Shown: positions 23,063-30,437 of the stretch, piece after piece
Position numbering within the stretch: the stretch's first letter is position 1
How the letters are laid out: every line of letters starts with the position of its first letter
DNA from: Bacilli bacterium
GTDB lineage: Bacteria > Bacillota_I > Bacilli_A > RF39 > UBA660
Assembly (NCBI GenBank): GCA_017410525.1
Contig: JAFQQQ010000003.1
Location: forward strand, 1 to 46,208
Direction of reading: 5' to 3'
DNA length: 46,208 bases
Notes under the pieces: model-generated
The model's database searches: none
Told to the model about the DNA's origin: nothing
Seen by the model: the letters and a program-made list of their open reading frames with translations, nothing else
Program-made: the position numbers and the translations under genes

Positions 23063-24712
23063 ATGACAAACAAAGATTTAGCTAACGCAATATTTCCGAA
23101 TATTACAAAAACAATTGAAGACTATGAAAAAGAATATCCAAGCAGAAATTTAAGTGATGGAGCATGTGTAACTAGATTCGCACCATCTCCAACAGGATTT
23201 ATGCATTTAGGAGGACTTTTCCAAACAATTATAAATTATGTAATTGCCAAAGAATCAAGGGGTGTATTCTTTTTAAGAAATGAAGATACAGATAAGGCAA
23301 GAGAAATAGAAGGTGCAGTAGAACTTATAATGCAAACTTTAAATAATTATGGACTTACTCCTGATGAATATGAATTTAAGGGACAAATAGTAGGTAATTA
23401 TGGACCTTATATTCAAAGCGAAAGAAAAGAAATATATCATGCTTTTATTAAATATTTAATCGAAATTGGTAGAGCATATCCTTGTTTTTGTACAACTAAA
23501 GAGCTAAGTGAAATGAGAGAAAATCAAGAAACTATGAAAATTAGAACAGGTTATCATGGCAGATTTGCCAGATGCTCTAGATTAACTCCAGAGGAAGCAA
23601 TAGAAAAAATAAATAATGGAGAAAAATTTGTTATTAGATTTAGAAGTAATGGCAACTTTGATAATAAGTTTGAATTTGATGATTTAAGACAAGGGAAACT
23701 ATTCCTAAATGAAAATGATATTGATGAAGTTATTATGAAAAGTGAAAATATGCTTCCAACATACCATTTTGCTCATGTAGTAGATGACCATTTAATGCAC
23801 ACTACACATGTAGTTAGAGGAGAAGAATGGTTACCAAGTGCTCCAAAACATATCCAAATGTTTGATGCTTTTGGGTTTGAAGCGCCAAAATATATTCATA
23901 CTCCCCTTATTATGAAAAAAGAAGGGGAATCTTTAAGAAAAATAAGTAAAAGAAAAGATCCTGAAGCAAGTATGAGTTATTATAGCGAAATGGGTTATCC
24001 AACTATTGCAGTTATTGAATCATTAATGACAATAATTAACTCTAACTATGAAGAATGGCACACAGCTAATCCAGATAAAAAATTCACTGATTTTGAATTT
24101 AGTGCAGCTAAAATGTCAACTAGTGGAGCTTTATATGACTTAATGAAATTAGATGATATATCTAAAAATATAATATCTAAAATGACAAAAGATGAATTAT
24201 ATGAAGAATCTTTAAAATGGGCAAGTGCTCATAGTGAATCATTAAAAGAATTGATAGAAAAAGATGTAGAATACTATAAAAATATTTTAAATATAGAAAG
24301 AGTCCAAGAAAAACCTAGAAAAGATATTGCTAAATACTCTGATATAGAAAACTTAATATGGTATATGTATGATGATATATTCTATAATAAAGAAATGGAA
24401 TATGAATGGAAAAATATAACTGATAAAGAAGAAATTAAAAATATTTTAGATACATATGTAAGTAAATATATTAGTTTAGATGATAAAGAAACTTGGTTCA
24501 ATAATATTAAACTTATGTGTAATGAATTAGGATATGCTTCTAATATGAAAGAATATAAGAAAAATCCTGAATTATTCAAAGGAAATGTAGCTGATGTATC
24601 AACAGTATTAAGAGTTGCTTTAACTAGTAAATCAATGACTCCAGATTTATTTGAAATAATGAGTTTAATGGGTATCGATAGAATTAAAGAAAGATATTCA
24701 AAAATAAATTAA
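23063..24712 (+). CDS. gltX: Glutamyl-tRNA synthetase
   Basis: 549 residues, longer than the usual 470-490. The HIGH-type motif is PSPTGFMHLGG (residues 41-51) and the KMSKS-type motif is KISKR (293-297). CFC at 141-143 may belong to a zinc site. GatCAB is encoded further on and no GlnRS is seen, so a non-discriminating enzyme that also charges tRNA-Gln with Glu is likely. Controlled by the T-box above and followed by tRNA-Glu in the same direction. Confidence 0.95.
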   Translation: MTNKDLANAIFPNITKTIEDYEKEYPSRNLSDGACVTRFAPSPTGFMHLGGLFQTIINYVIAKESRGVFFLRNEDTDKAREIEGAVELIMQTLNNYGLTPDEYEFKGQIVGNYGPYIQSERKEIYHAFIKYLIEIGRAYPCFCTTKELSEMRENQETMKIRTGYHGRFARCSRLTPEEAIEKINNGEKFVIRFRSNGNFDNKFEFDDLRQGKLFLNENDIDEVIMKSENMLPTYHFAHVVDDHLMHTTHVVRGEEWLPSAPKHIQMFDAFGFEAPKYIHTPLIMKKEGESLRKISKRKDPEASMSYYSEMGYPTIAVIESLMTIINSNYEEWHTANPDKKFTDFEFSAAKMSTSGALYDLMKLDDISKNIISKMTKDELYEESLKWASAHSESLKELIEKDVEYYKNILNIERVQEKPRKDIAKYSDIENLIWYMYDDIFYNKEMEYEWKNITDKEEIKNILDTYVSKYISLDDKETWFNNIKLMCNELGYASNMKEYKKNPELFKGNVADVSTVLRVALTSKSMTPDLFEIMSLMGIDRIKERYSKIN

Positions 24713-24737
24713 CAAAAAAATCAATATATGCTATAAT
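24709..24737 (+). promoter_or_regulatory. Promoter of tRNA-Glu
   Basis: TTAACA (24709-24714) overlaps the gltX stop; 17-base spacer; TATAAT (24732-24737). Confidence 0.7.
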
Positions 24738-24754
24738 AAGTATATATTGATTAT

Positions 24755-24831
24755 GGCCCGTTGGTGAAGTGGTTTAACACATAGCCCTCTCAAGGCTACA
24801 TACATGGGTCCGAATCCCATACGGGTCACCA
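24755..24831 (+). tRNA. tRNA-Glu(CUC)
   Basis: 77 bases with encoded CCA. Acceptor GGCCCGT pairs with ACGGGTC; the anticodon stem TAGCC/GGCTA encloses CTCTCAA, anticodon CTC; the T arm is ATGGG-TCCGAAT-CCCAT. It lies just after gltX. CUC reads GAG only, so another tRNA-Glu(UUC) must exist elsewhere. Its 3' end is the integration site of cassette B. Confidence 0.93.
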
Positions 24832-24835
24832 ATTA
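24813..24835. repeat. Attachment repeat at tRNA-Glu 3' end
   Basis: 23 bases covering the last 19 bases of tRNA-Glu plus four following bases, repeated exactly at 25890-25912. Confidence 0.85.
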
Positions 24836-24842
24836 GTCAAAC

Positions 24843-24868
24843 AAACCCTTATTTTATAAGGGTTTTTG
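24843..24868 (+). terminator. Intrinsic terminator after tRNA-Glu
   Basis: Nine-base arms 24843-24851 and 24857-24865, then T. It lies inside cassette B, so the element supplies the terminator for the host tRNA. Confidence 0.8.
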
Positions 24869-24882
24869 TGTGTCTAAGTGTA

Positions 24883-24905
24883 TTTTGGTCTTGTTTTTGG
24901 TCTTG
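24883..24905 (+). repeat. Paired TTTTGGTCTTG repeats, tRNA side of cassette B
   Basis: Units at 24883-24893 and 24895-24905, 12 bases apart; they differ from the cassette A units by one base (T for A). Confidence 0.6.
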
Positions 24906-24984
24906 TTTCACAAAAAAATAAAGTTGAAAATAGGTAATAAAGTATTGTATTTGTTGGGTTAATTGGCGATATTAATTTTTTACA

Positions 24985-24995
24985 TTTTGGTCTTG
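24985..24995 (+). repeat. Third TTTTGGTCTTG unit
   Basis: A single unit; its downstream sequence (GTTTCACAAAAAAATA) also follows the second unit at 24895, so about 27 bases were duplicated. Confidence 0.55.
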
Positions 24996-25051
24996 TTTCA
25001 CAAAAAAATATATTACAATTAAATTTTTAAATATTTAAATATAATAAAAAA

Positions 25052-25071
25052 GATAGTAAAATTTTACTATC
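25052..25071 (-). terminator. Intrinsic terminator of the 69-residue gene
   Basis: Perfect 20-base palindrome followed on the minus strand by six T. Confidence 0.75.
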
Positions 25072-25087
25072 GTTATATTTAAATTAA

Positions 25088-25297
25088 TTAAAATAAACGT
25101 TTACCTGTTGGGCCTTCTTCTATAGTTTTTAATGATAAAATGATTGCTACTATTTCTTCTTTCTCAGTAGAAGTTAATCCAGGCCATTTTTCTTTCAATT
25201 CATTTAATCCCTCGCAAGTTGCTGCTGTAAATTCTTTGCCACCTTCTGCAATATTTGTAATTAAGGCAGCAACAATTCTTGATAAATCTTCTCTCAT
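25088..25297 (-). CDS. 69-residue cargo protein of cassette B
   Basis: Small soluble protein with helical segments (LSRIVAALITNIAEG, TEKEEIVAIILSL) and a C-terminal GPTGKRLF. Not recognised. Expression signals are excellent: AAAGGAGG before the ATG, and TTGACA (25344-25349) with TAGAAT (25321-25326) 17 bases apart on the minus strand. Its base composition is richer in G+C than neighbours. Lying between the toxin-like module and the tRNA end, it holds the same position as the HExxH gene in cassette A, so it is probably cargo. Confidence 0.7.
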   Translation of the reverse strand: MREDLSRIVAALITNIAEGGKEFTAATCEGLNELKEKWPGLTSTEKEEIVAIILSLKTIEEGPTGKRLF

Positions 25298-25320
25298 AAA
25301 ACCTCCTTTTTTGTAGGAAA

Positions 25321-25349
25321 TATTCTAGCACAAAGAATATATTATGTCA
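25321..25349 (-). promoter_or_regulatory. Promoter of the 69-residue gene
   Basis: Minus strand TTGACA (25344-25349), 17-base spacer, TAGAAT (25321-25326). Confidence 0.75.
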
Positions 25350-25417
25350 AATTGTTGATTTTAAAACAAAAATGTGATATATTAAATATGTCAAGGAAAC
25401 TTGCATATAATAAAAAA

Positions 25418-25500
25418 GGATACATTTGATTGGGCAAATCAAATGCATTCCCTTATTGGATTGCATCTGAAATCAACGGTTGTTGAAATCAGATGTTTTT
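25418..25500 (+). ncRNA. Predicted antisense RNA, antitoxin candidate (cassette B)
   Basis: TATAAT at 25406-25411 on the + strand, then ~80 bases ending in the hairpin 25464-25495 and five T. It is complementary to the 3' half of the minus-strand peptide mRNA. The hairpin loop differs from cassette A, as expected if each antitoxin is specific. Confidence 0.55.
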
Positions 25501-25501
25501 A

Positions 25502-25579
25502 TTATTTAAATAGTAAGGTGATTACTATAAAAAATAATAGTAGAATTATAATAAATTGAGATAATTCTCTTTTTGTCAT
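25502..25579 (-). CDS. 25-residue membrane peptide, toxin candidate (cassette B)
   Basis: MTKRELSQ, then a hydrophobic helix with IVITLLF near the end and a final Lys. Identical to the cassette A peptide except Ile for Val at residue 18; other base changes in the frame are silent. Same hidden GGTGGTGG ribosome site. A membrane-acting toxin is inferred from shape and genetic context, not from family match. Confidence 0.75.
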   Translation of the reverse strand: MTKRELSQFIIILLLFFIVITLLFK

Positions 25580-25647
25580 AATTAACCACCACCTTTCTTT
25601 TTCAAGAAAGGGAAAGCATCTGATATTTTTCAAATGTATCCATTAAC

Positions 25648-25676
25648 ATTATAGCAAACATATATTCATATATCAA
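25648..25676 (-). promoter_or_regulatory. Promoter of peptide mRNA, cassette B
   Basis: Minus strand TTGATA (25671-25676), 17-base spacer, TATAAT (25648-25653), as in cassette A. Confidence 0.8.
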
Positions 25677-25729
25677 TAGTATATATTTAATTTTTCTAAA
25701 AATAAAATAATTAGACTATATCCAATTGC

Positions 25730-25751
25730 TTTTGGTCTTATTTTGGTCTTG
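25730..25751 (+). repeat. Paired TTTTGGTCTTG-type repeats, distal side of cassette B
   Basis: Units at 25730-25740 (last base A instead of G) and 25741-25751, 11 bases apart. Confidence 0.55.
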
Positions 25752-25889
25752 TTTGATGTAAATATAAGAACTTTTTAAATGAATTAACATTAACAAAATT
25801 AAGCAAAGTATTAACGCGAATTCCTTTATTTTAAAGGTAAATCTTGATTTGGGCCTTTATTTTCAACAAATTATAAAAAATTGCCATTA

Positions 25890-25912
25890 AATCCCATACG
25901 GGTCACCAATTA
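25890..25912. repeat. Attachment-site scar, copy of tRNA-Glu 3' end
   Basis: 23 bases identical to 24813-24835, without the rest of a tRNA. It marks the far boundary of cassette B; the original host sequence resumes after it. Confidence 0.85.
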
Positions 25913-25996
25913 TTAAAAATGAGAGCTTAACGGCTCTTTTAATTTGACAAAATTACCGATATATAATAAAATAATCGACATCAGAGGGGGTATAAT

Positions 25997-26722
25997 ATGT
26001 ATATAGTAGAGGATAAAAAGATAATATTTGAAGACAATAAATTATTTCCAATGTTACCAAGTTTAGGATATGGTTCTCAAGGAGATGTTTATAAATTTAG
26101 ATTAGATAAAGATTTTTATGCGTTAAAAGTGTTTAACGGATTGTATATAGAAAAATTAGAAAATTATCATCAAAAATTAAATATAAATATAGATTCCTAT
26201 GTATCGCCAATAAAACTTTTATATGTTAAAGATAAGTTTAAAGGATATTTAATGAAATATTGTAAGGGTAAAAATTTACAAATAAAGCCTAAATTAGGAA
26301 TATCAGTAAGTGAATTTGCTTCTAGTACAGTAAAATTATTTGAAGATACAAAGAAACTAACAGATTTAAAATATGTCATTTATGATACTTTTATTTCTAA
26401 TGTTATGTATGATGAAGGTTTTAAAATGATAGATATAGATAATTATCCATATGAACAAAACAAAAGCATTGGTGAAATAGATGAGTTAAATAGACTTAGA
26501 TTAAATAAAATGTTAGTTACAATATTTATAAATACTACAGATTTAGCAACTTTAGCTTACACTGATGTAGAATTCACTAAATTATTAGACAAATGTACAT
26601 CAGGAAATATTGGATTTGAAGAATTATTTAATGAACTTTGTATGAAAGCATACAATATTGCAGATACAGAAATAGAAAAAGTGGAAGAAATTGGTAAAGC
26701 ATTAAAAAATGTAAGAAAATAA
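25997..26722 (+). CDS. Protein kinase-like protein
   Basis: 241 residues with an eukaryotic-type kinase pattern: glycine loop GYGSQGDVY (24-32), Lys44 in YALKVF, then Asp130 and Asn134 in a YDTFISN segment that stands where HRDxxxxN is expected, and Asp145/Asp147 (MIDIDNY) in place of DFG. The core catalytic residues are thus present in an unusual form; it could be an active small-molecule or protein kinase, or a pseudokinase. No membrane segment. It is a single gene, immediately beyond the cassette B scar, with AGAGGGGG before the ATG. Confidence 0.75.
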   Translation: MYIVEDKKIIFEDNKLFPMLPSLGYGSQGDVYKFRLDKDFYALKVFNGLYIEKLENYHQKLNINIDSYVSPIKLLYVKDKFKGYLMKYCKGKNLQIKPKLGISVSEFASSTVKLFEDTKKLTDLKYVIYDTFISNVMYDEGFKMIDIDNYPYEQNKSIGEIDELNRLRLNKMLVTIFINTTDLATLAYTDVEFTKLLDKCTSGNIGFEELFNELCMKAYNIADTEIEKVEEIGKALKNVRK

Positions 26723-26744
26723 ACGAGTTTTGACTCGTTTTTTT
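26721..26744 (+). terminator. Intrinsic terminator after kinase-like gene
   Basis: Arms 26721-26728 and 26733-26740, then T. Confidence 0.8.
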
Positions 26745-26796
26745 GATAAATAATTTTAAAAAAATAGGTAATAATAAAAATAAAATAGAACTCAAT

Positions 26797-26825
26797 TTGA
26801 CATTGTCTTTTAGATTTGCTATAAT
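26797..26825 (+). promoter_or_regulatory. Promoter and short leader of the NlpC/P60 gene
   Basis: TTGACA and TATAAT 17 bases apart upstream of a ~50-base leader. A small hairpin (CCTA/TAGG with AAAAA loop, about 26836-26848) lies in the leader; too short for a known riboswitch. Confidence 0.65.
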
Positions 26826-26879
26826 CGACAATGTGCCCTAAAAAATAGGACAGGAAAATTGTAGTATAGGAGAATTATT

Positions 26880-27521
26880 GTGAAAGACAGATTAAAGAGA
26901 ATATTTATTTTCTCGAATGTGTTATTGCTTACTTTATTAAACTCAACCGGATTTCAAGTGGTAAATGCAATAACGATACTTGATAAGAACATTGAAATCG
27001 AAATATACGAAATAAAAGAAGAAAAAGAAGTTGGAACAGTTGGAAATATAATTGATTTATATAAAACTGATCCTAATAATAAAGAATTTGAAGAATACAA
27101 ACAAGAACAAGCAAAATTAGAAATGGAAAACTTTAGACTCGAAAAAGCTAAACAAGAAAGAATTGCTTTTAAAACTAAAATAGTTAATTTTGCTAAACAG
27201 TTTGTTGGTAATCCTTATTTAACTGGTGGAACTAGTTTAACTAATGGTGCTGATTGTTCAGGATTTGTTCAAACTGTATATGCCACATTTGGTATTAAAT
27301 TACCTCGTACAACGGTTGAACAAATAAAGTCAGGAACTGAAGTTTCTATAGATGAAATAGAAGTAGGAGATATAGTATCTTATGGATATGATGGATTTGC
27401 TACACATTCAGCTATTTATATAGGTGATGGAAAAATAGTTCATTCATCAACACCAGAAATGGGAATTAGGATAGATAATATACACATTATTCCAATATTA
27501 TCTATAAGAAGAGTTAGATAA
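26880..27521 (+). CDS. Secreted NlpC/P60 cell-wall hydrolase
   Basis: 213 residues starting with GTG at 26880 behind TAGGAG. A signal peptide (about 1-30, ending VVNA) is followed by a charged, coiled linker (50-95) and an NlpC/P60 domain with Cys126 (ADCSGF), His176 (THSAIYIG) and His188 (KIVHSS), the expected triad spacing. Such enzymes cut the D-Glu-mDAP bond of peptidoglycan stem peptides during growth or division. Single gene with its own promoter. Confidence 0.92.
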   Translation: MKDRLKRIFIFSNVLLLTLLNSTGFQVVNAITILDKNIEIEIYEIKEEKEVGTVGNIIDLYKTDPNNKEFEEYKQEQAKLEMENFRLEKAKQERIAFKTKIVNFAKQFVGNPYLTGGTSLTNGADCSGFVQTVYATFGIKLPRTTVEQIKSGTEVSIDEIEVGDIVSYGYDGFATHSAIYIGDGKIVHSSTPEMGIRIDNIHIIPILSIRRVR

Positions 27522-27539
27522 ATTGAAAAAAATTGTTGC

Positions 27540-27673
27540 AAAAGTCATATAATGTGTTATAATATATATGGCTTTTTTAATTAAACACATTCATGGATTT
27601 ATATGTCTAGTGCCAAATTGGTGATGTATGAAGTTGATATGGATGGAAGATATAACGAAAGGGAGGAATTAAT
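27540..27673 (+). promoter_or_regulatory. rpsB promoter and 5' leader
   Basis: A TATAAT at about 27560-27565 preceded by TTGCAA (16-base spacer) gives an untranslated leader of roughly 105 bases with several short inverted repeats, including CCAAATTGG. Leaders before rpsB often allow S2 feedback control; that is inference here. GGGAGG precedes the start. Confidence 0.5.
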
Positions 27674-28726
27674 ATGACAGTTGTGTCTATGAACAATTTA
27701 TTAGAAGCTGGTGTTCATTTTGGCCATCAAACTAAAAGATGGAATCCAAAAATGAAAGAATACATTTTTACTTCAAGAGATGAAATTTATATTATCGATT
27801 TACAAAAAACTGCAAAAAAAATAGAAGAAGCTTACACTGCTTTAGCTGAAATAGCTAAAAACGGTGGTAAAACTATTTTTGTAGGAACAAGAAAACAAGC
27901 TCAAGAAGCTACTAAAGAAGAAGCTATCAAAAGTGAATCTTACTATGTAACTGAAAGATGGTTAGGTGGAACACTTACAAACTTTAAAACTATTAGAAAT
28001 AGAGTAAAAAGATTAGAACAAATCGAAAGAATGGAACAAGATGGAACATTTGATTTACTTCCTAAAAAAGAAGTTATTGGATTAAGAAAAGAATATGCTA
28101 AATTAGATAAATTATTATGTGGTATTCGTTCTATGGATAAATTACCACAAGCTATGTTTATCGTAGATCCTTCTAAAGAAGAAATAGCTATTCGTGAAGC
28201 TAGAAAATTAAATATACCTGTATTTGGTATAGTTGATACTAACTGTGATCCAGATATGGTAGATTATGTAATACCTGCAAACGACGATGCAATTCGTGCT
28301 GTTAAATTAATTATTGGTGTTATGAACAATGCAATACTTGAAGCTAATGGTGGAAAAATTACTGATTACGTAAGTGGAAAAACTGAAGAAAATGGAACAG
28401 ACATTATGAAAAAAGCTGTTGAATCAGTTAAGAGAAAAGAAGATAGAAGAACTAATGATAGACAATTCGATAGAAAGAAAAAATCATTTGATAACAAAAA
28501 ATCATCAAAAAGTTTTGAAAAAGAAGTAAAAGTAGAAGAAACTAAAAAAGAAGAAAAAGTTGCTAAAGTAGAAGTTAAAGAAGAAAAAACTGTTGAAAAA
28601 AAAGCCGCAGTTAAAGAAGATTTAACTGGAAAAACAGTTGCTGAATTAAGAGAACTTGCTAAAGCAAAAGAAATAAAAGGTTATTCTACAATGAAAAAAG
28701 CTGAATTATTAGAAGCTTTAAATTAA
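27674..28726 (+). CDS. rpsB: Ribosomal protein S2 with C-terminal Rho-N-like extension
   Basis: 350 residues; the normal S2 part is about 1-235 ([14 protein letters not shown] start, [20 protein letters not shown]). It is followed by a Lys/Glu-rich disordered linker (about 255-315) and a compact helical module (317-350, with [16 protein letters not shown] and KKAELLEAL) like the Rho N-terminal/SAP-type fold. S2 joins late in 30S assembly and recruits S1. The added module could bind RNA or DNA. The frame is continuous, so the tail is real. tsf follows after an attenuating hairpin. Confidence 0.95.
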   Translation: MTVVSMNNLLEAGVHFGHQTKRWNPKMKEYIFTSRDEIYIIDLQKTAKKIEEAYTALAEIAKNGGKTIFVGTRKQAQEATKEEAIKSESYYVTERWLGGTLTNFKTIRNRVKRLEQIERMEQDGTFDLLPKKEVIGLRKEYAKLDKLLCGIRSMDKLPQAMFIVDPSKEEIAIREARKLNIPVFGIVDTNCDPDMVDYVIPANDDAIRAVKLIIGVMNNAILEANGGKITDYVSGKTEENGTDIMKKAVESVKRKEDRRTNDRQFDRKKKSFDNKKSSKSFEKEVKVEETKKEEKVAKVEVKEEKTVEKKAAVKEDLTGKTVAELRELAKAKEIKGYSTMKKAELLEALN

Positions 28727-28733
28727 TGAACTA

Positions 28734-28762
28734 AAAAGATGATTGAAAAATCATCTTTTATT
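28734..28762 (+). terminator. Hairpin between rpsB and tsf (partial terminator)
   Basis: Eleven-base arms 28734-28744 and 28749-28759 with a GAAA loop, followed by TATTAAT, not a full T run. It probably lowers tsf transcription or stabilises the rpsB mRNA end. Confidence 0.6.
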
Positions 28763-28783
28763 AATAAATAAGGAGGAAAAAAT

Positions 28784-29659
28784 ATGATTACTGCTAGTAT
28801 GGTAAAAGAATTAAGAGAAAAAACTGGTGCTGGAATGTTAGATTGTAAAAAAGCACTAGAAGCTAACAATGGAGATATTAATGCTTCAATCGATTGGTTA
28901 AGAGAAAAAGGTATTTCTAAAGCTGCTAAAAAAGCTGATAGAATTGCTGCAGAAGGTATGGCTGCTATTTTAACTAAAGATAACAAAGCTGTTATTATCG
29001 AAGTTAATGCTGAAACAGATTTCGTTGCTAAAAACGAAAAATTCACAGGAATGGTTAGTGAAATACTTGAAACTATCATAAATAGTGATGTTACTACATT
29101 AGAAGATGCTATGAAATTACAAACTAGTGAAGGAACAGTTGAAGATTTAATAGTTGCTAGAACTGCTACTATTGGAGAAAAATTAAGTTTCAGAAGAGTA
29201 GAAGTAATAACTAAAAAAGATAGTGAATCATTTGGTGACTATATTCATATGGGTGGAAAAATTGCAGTTTTAACTGTAGTTGATAATGCATCAAGTGAAG
29301 TAGCTAAAGATGTAGCTATGCATGCTGCTGCTATGAAACCTGCATATGTAAAAGCTGAAGAAGTTCCAACTGATGTTCTTGAAAAAGAAAAAGACATTAT
29401 GAGAGAACAATTATTAAATGAAGGTAAACCTGCTGATAGAATCGAAAATATCTTAGTTGGTAAAGTTAGAAAATACTACGAAGAAGTATGTTTAGAAAAT
29501 CAAATCTTTGTAAAAGCAGAAAACAAAGAAACAGTTGCTGATTTCGTTAAAAATAATGGTGGTACAATAACTACTATGGTTCGTTTCGAAGTTGGTGAAG
29601 GAATGCAAAAAAGAGAAGAAAATTTTGCTGACGAAGTTGCTAAACAAATGCAAGGATAA
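28784..29659 (+). CDS. tsf: Elongation factor Ts
   Basis: 291 residues. The N-terminal UBA-like domain with VKELREKTGAGMLDCKKAL and the TDFVA motif (ETDFVAKN) that inserts into EF-Tu are clear. It recycles EF-Tu-GDP. Standard rpsB-tsf order; a GGAGG site lies before the ATG. Length and sequence are ordinary. pyrH and frr, which often follow, are replaced by a convergent yigZ-type gene. Confidence 0.97.
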   Translation: MITASMVKELREKTGAGMLDCKKALEANNGDINASIDWLREKGISKAAKKADRIAAEGMAAILTKDNKAVIIEVNAETDFVAKNEKFTGMVSEILETIINSDVTTLEDAMKLQTSEGTVEDLIVARTATIGEKLSFRRVEVITKKDSESFGDYIHMGGKIAVLTVVDNASSEVAKDVAMHAAAMKPAYVKAEEVPTDVLEKEKDIMREQLLNEGKPADRIENILVGKVRKYYEEVCLENQIFVKAENKETVADFVKNNGGTITTMVRFEVGEGMQKREENFADEVAKQMQG

Positions 29660-29673
29660 TTTCCTTGCTTTTT
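29650..29673 (+). terminator. Intrinsic terminator after tsf
   Basis: Arms GCAAGGA (29650-29656) and TCCTTGC (29662-29668), then T. The tsf stop is in the hairpin. Confidence 0.8.
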
Positions 29674-29690
29674 TATTAACAAAAAAAGCC

Positions 29691-30281
29691 TTAATCTTTT
29701 TCGATTAAGACTTTATCTTTTATTGATACATGAATTGCTACTTTTTCTAATTCTGAAATAAAGTTAAGTTCATCTTTATTTAAATAGAAACTATAAACTA
29801 TATTATCGTTATATTCTTTGTTAATAATAGTTTTATCATTTAGTATATAATCAACTAATTTAACTTGATCATAACTAAACTCTAATTCTACTAAGTATCC
29901 TTCTTCAAGTTCAATAATATCAGTTAGTTTTAAAGTATCATTTACTGAATTAGAATAGGCTCTAACAAGTCCTCCAGCACCTAATTTAATTCCACCAAAA
30001 TATCTAATAACGATTGCAAGTACATTAGTTAAATTGTTTTTCTTTAATATATTTAGAATAGGTAGACCTGCAGTACCACTAGGTTCCCCATCATCTACAC
30101 ATTTTTCTTGTCCATTAACAATATATGCATAACAAATATGAGTAGAGTCTTTAAATTCTGTTTTTATTTCTTCTAAATATTTGTTTACTTCATCAATACT
30201 ATTAATTTTTATTAATTTAGTTATAAATTTAGATTTTTTAATTATTATAGTATTTTCTATTGACTCTTTTATAGAATACAT
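29691..30281 (-). CDS. yigZ: YigZ/IMPACT family protein
   Basis: 196 residues. The IMPACT N-terminal domain shows KKSKFI, DGEPSGTAGLPIL and RYFGGIKLGAGGLVRAY, the signature of the YigZ/YvyE family, followed by a short C-terminal ferredoxin-like domain. The bacterial role is not settled; eukaryotic IMPACT regulates the GCN2 pathway. It converges on tsf, and the Lys-Asp C-terminus overlaps a second inverted repeat (29690-29710) that can end transcription from either side. Confidence 0.9.
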   Translation of the reverse strand: MYSIKESIENTIIIKKSKFITKLIKINSIDEVNKYLEEIKTEFKDSTHICYAYIVNGQEKCVDDGEPSGTAGLPILNILKKNNLTNVLAIVIRYFGGIKLGAGGLVRAYSNSVNDTLKLTDIIELEEGYLVELEFSYDQVKLVDYILNDKTIINKEYNDNIVYSFYLNKDELNFISELEKVAIHVSIKDKVLIEKD

Positions 30282-30401
30282 AAAATCACCTAAAAAAATT
30301 ATAACTCAAATATATTAATAAATCAAATATTAAAAAATAACATAGTGAATAATTATATTATTTTTCTTTTTTGTATATAATAAAAAAGTAATAAATTTCT
30401 A

Positions 30402-30430
30402 TTGACAAAATATAAAAACTAATCTATAAT
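30402..30430 (+). promoter_or_regulatory. Promoter of asparagine operon
   Basis: Consensus TTGACA (30402-30407), 17-base spacer, TATAAT (30425-30430). Confidence 0.85.
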
Positions 30431-30437
30431 TAATACA

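Larger units (their letters stand above)
25412..25641 (-). ncRNA. Peptide mRNA of type I toxin-like module (cassette B)
   Basis: Inverted second copy of the cassette A module. The 5' end (25629-25641) is complementary over 12 bases to 25418-25429, next to the T run. The hairpin over the ribosome site is unchanged, while the 3' region differs in the loop between the two arms. A local 3' hairpin formed with 25434-25447 can compete with end-to-end pairing. Confidence 0.7.
24836..25912. mobile_element. Integrase-less tRNA-Glu cassette (cassette B)
   Basis: 1.08 kb between 23-base direct repeats of the tRNA-Glu 3' end. It has TTTTGGTCTTG repeats near both ends, a 69-residue cargo gene and the peptide/antisense module, both on the minus strand and so pointing at the tRNA, exactly as in cassette A. 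No integrase. The shared module but different cargo and different tRNA target suggest modular mini-elements. Confidence 0.75.
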
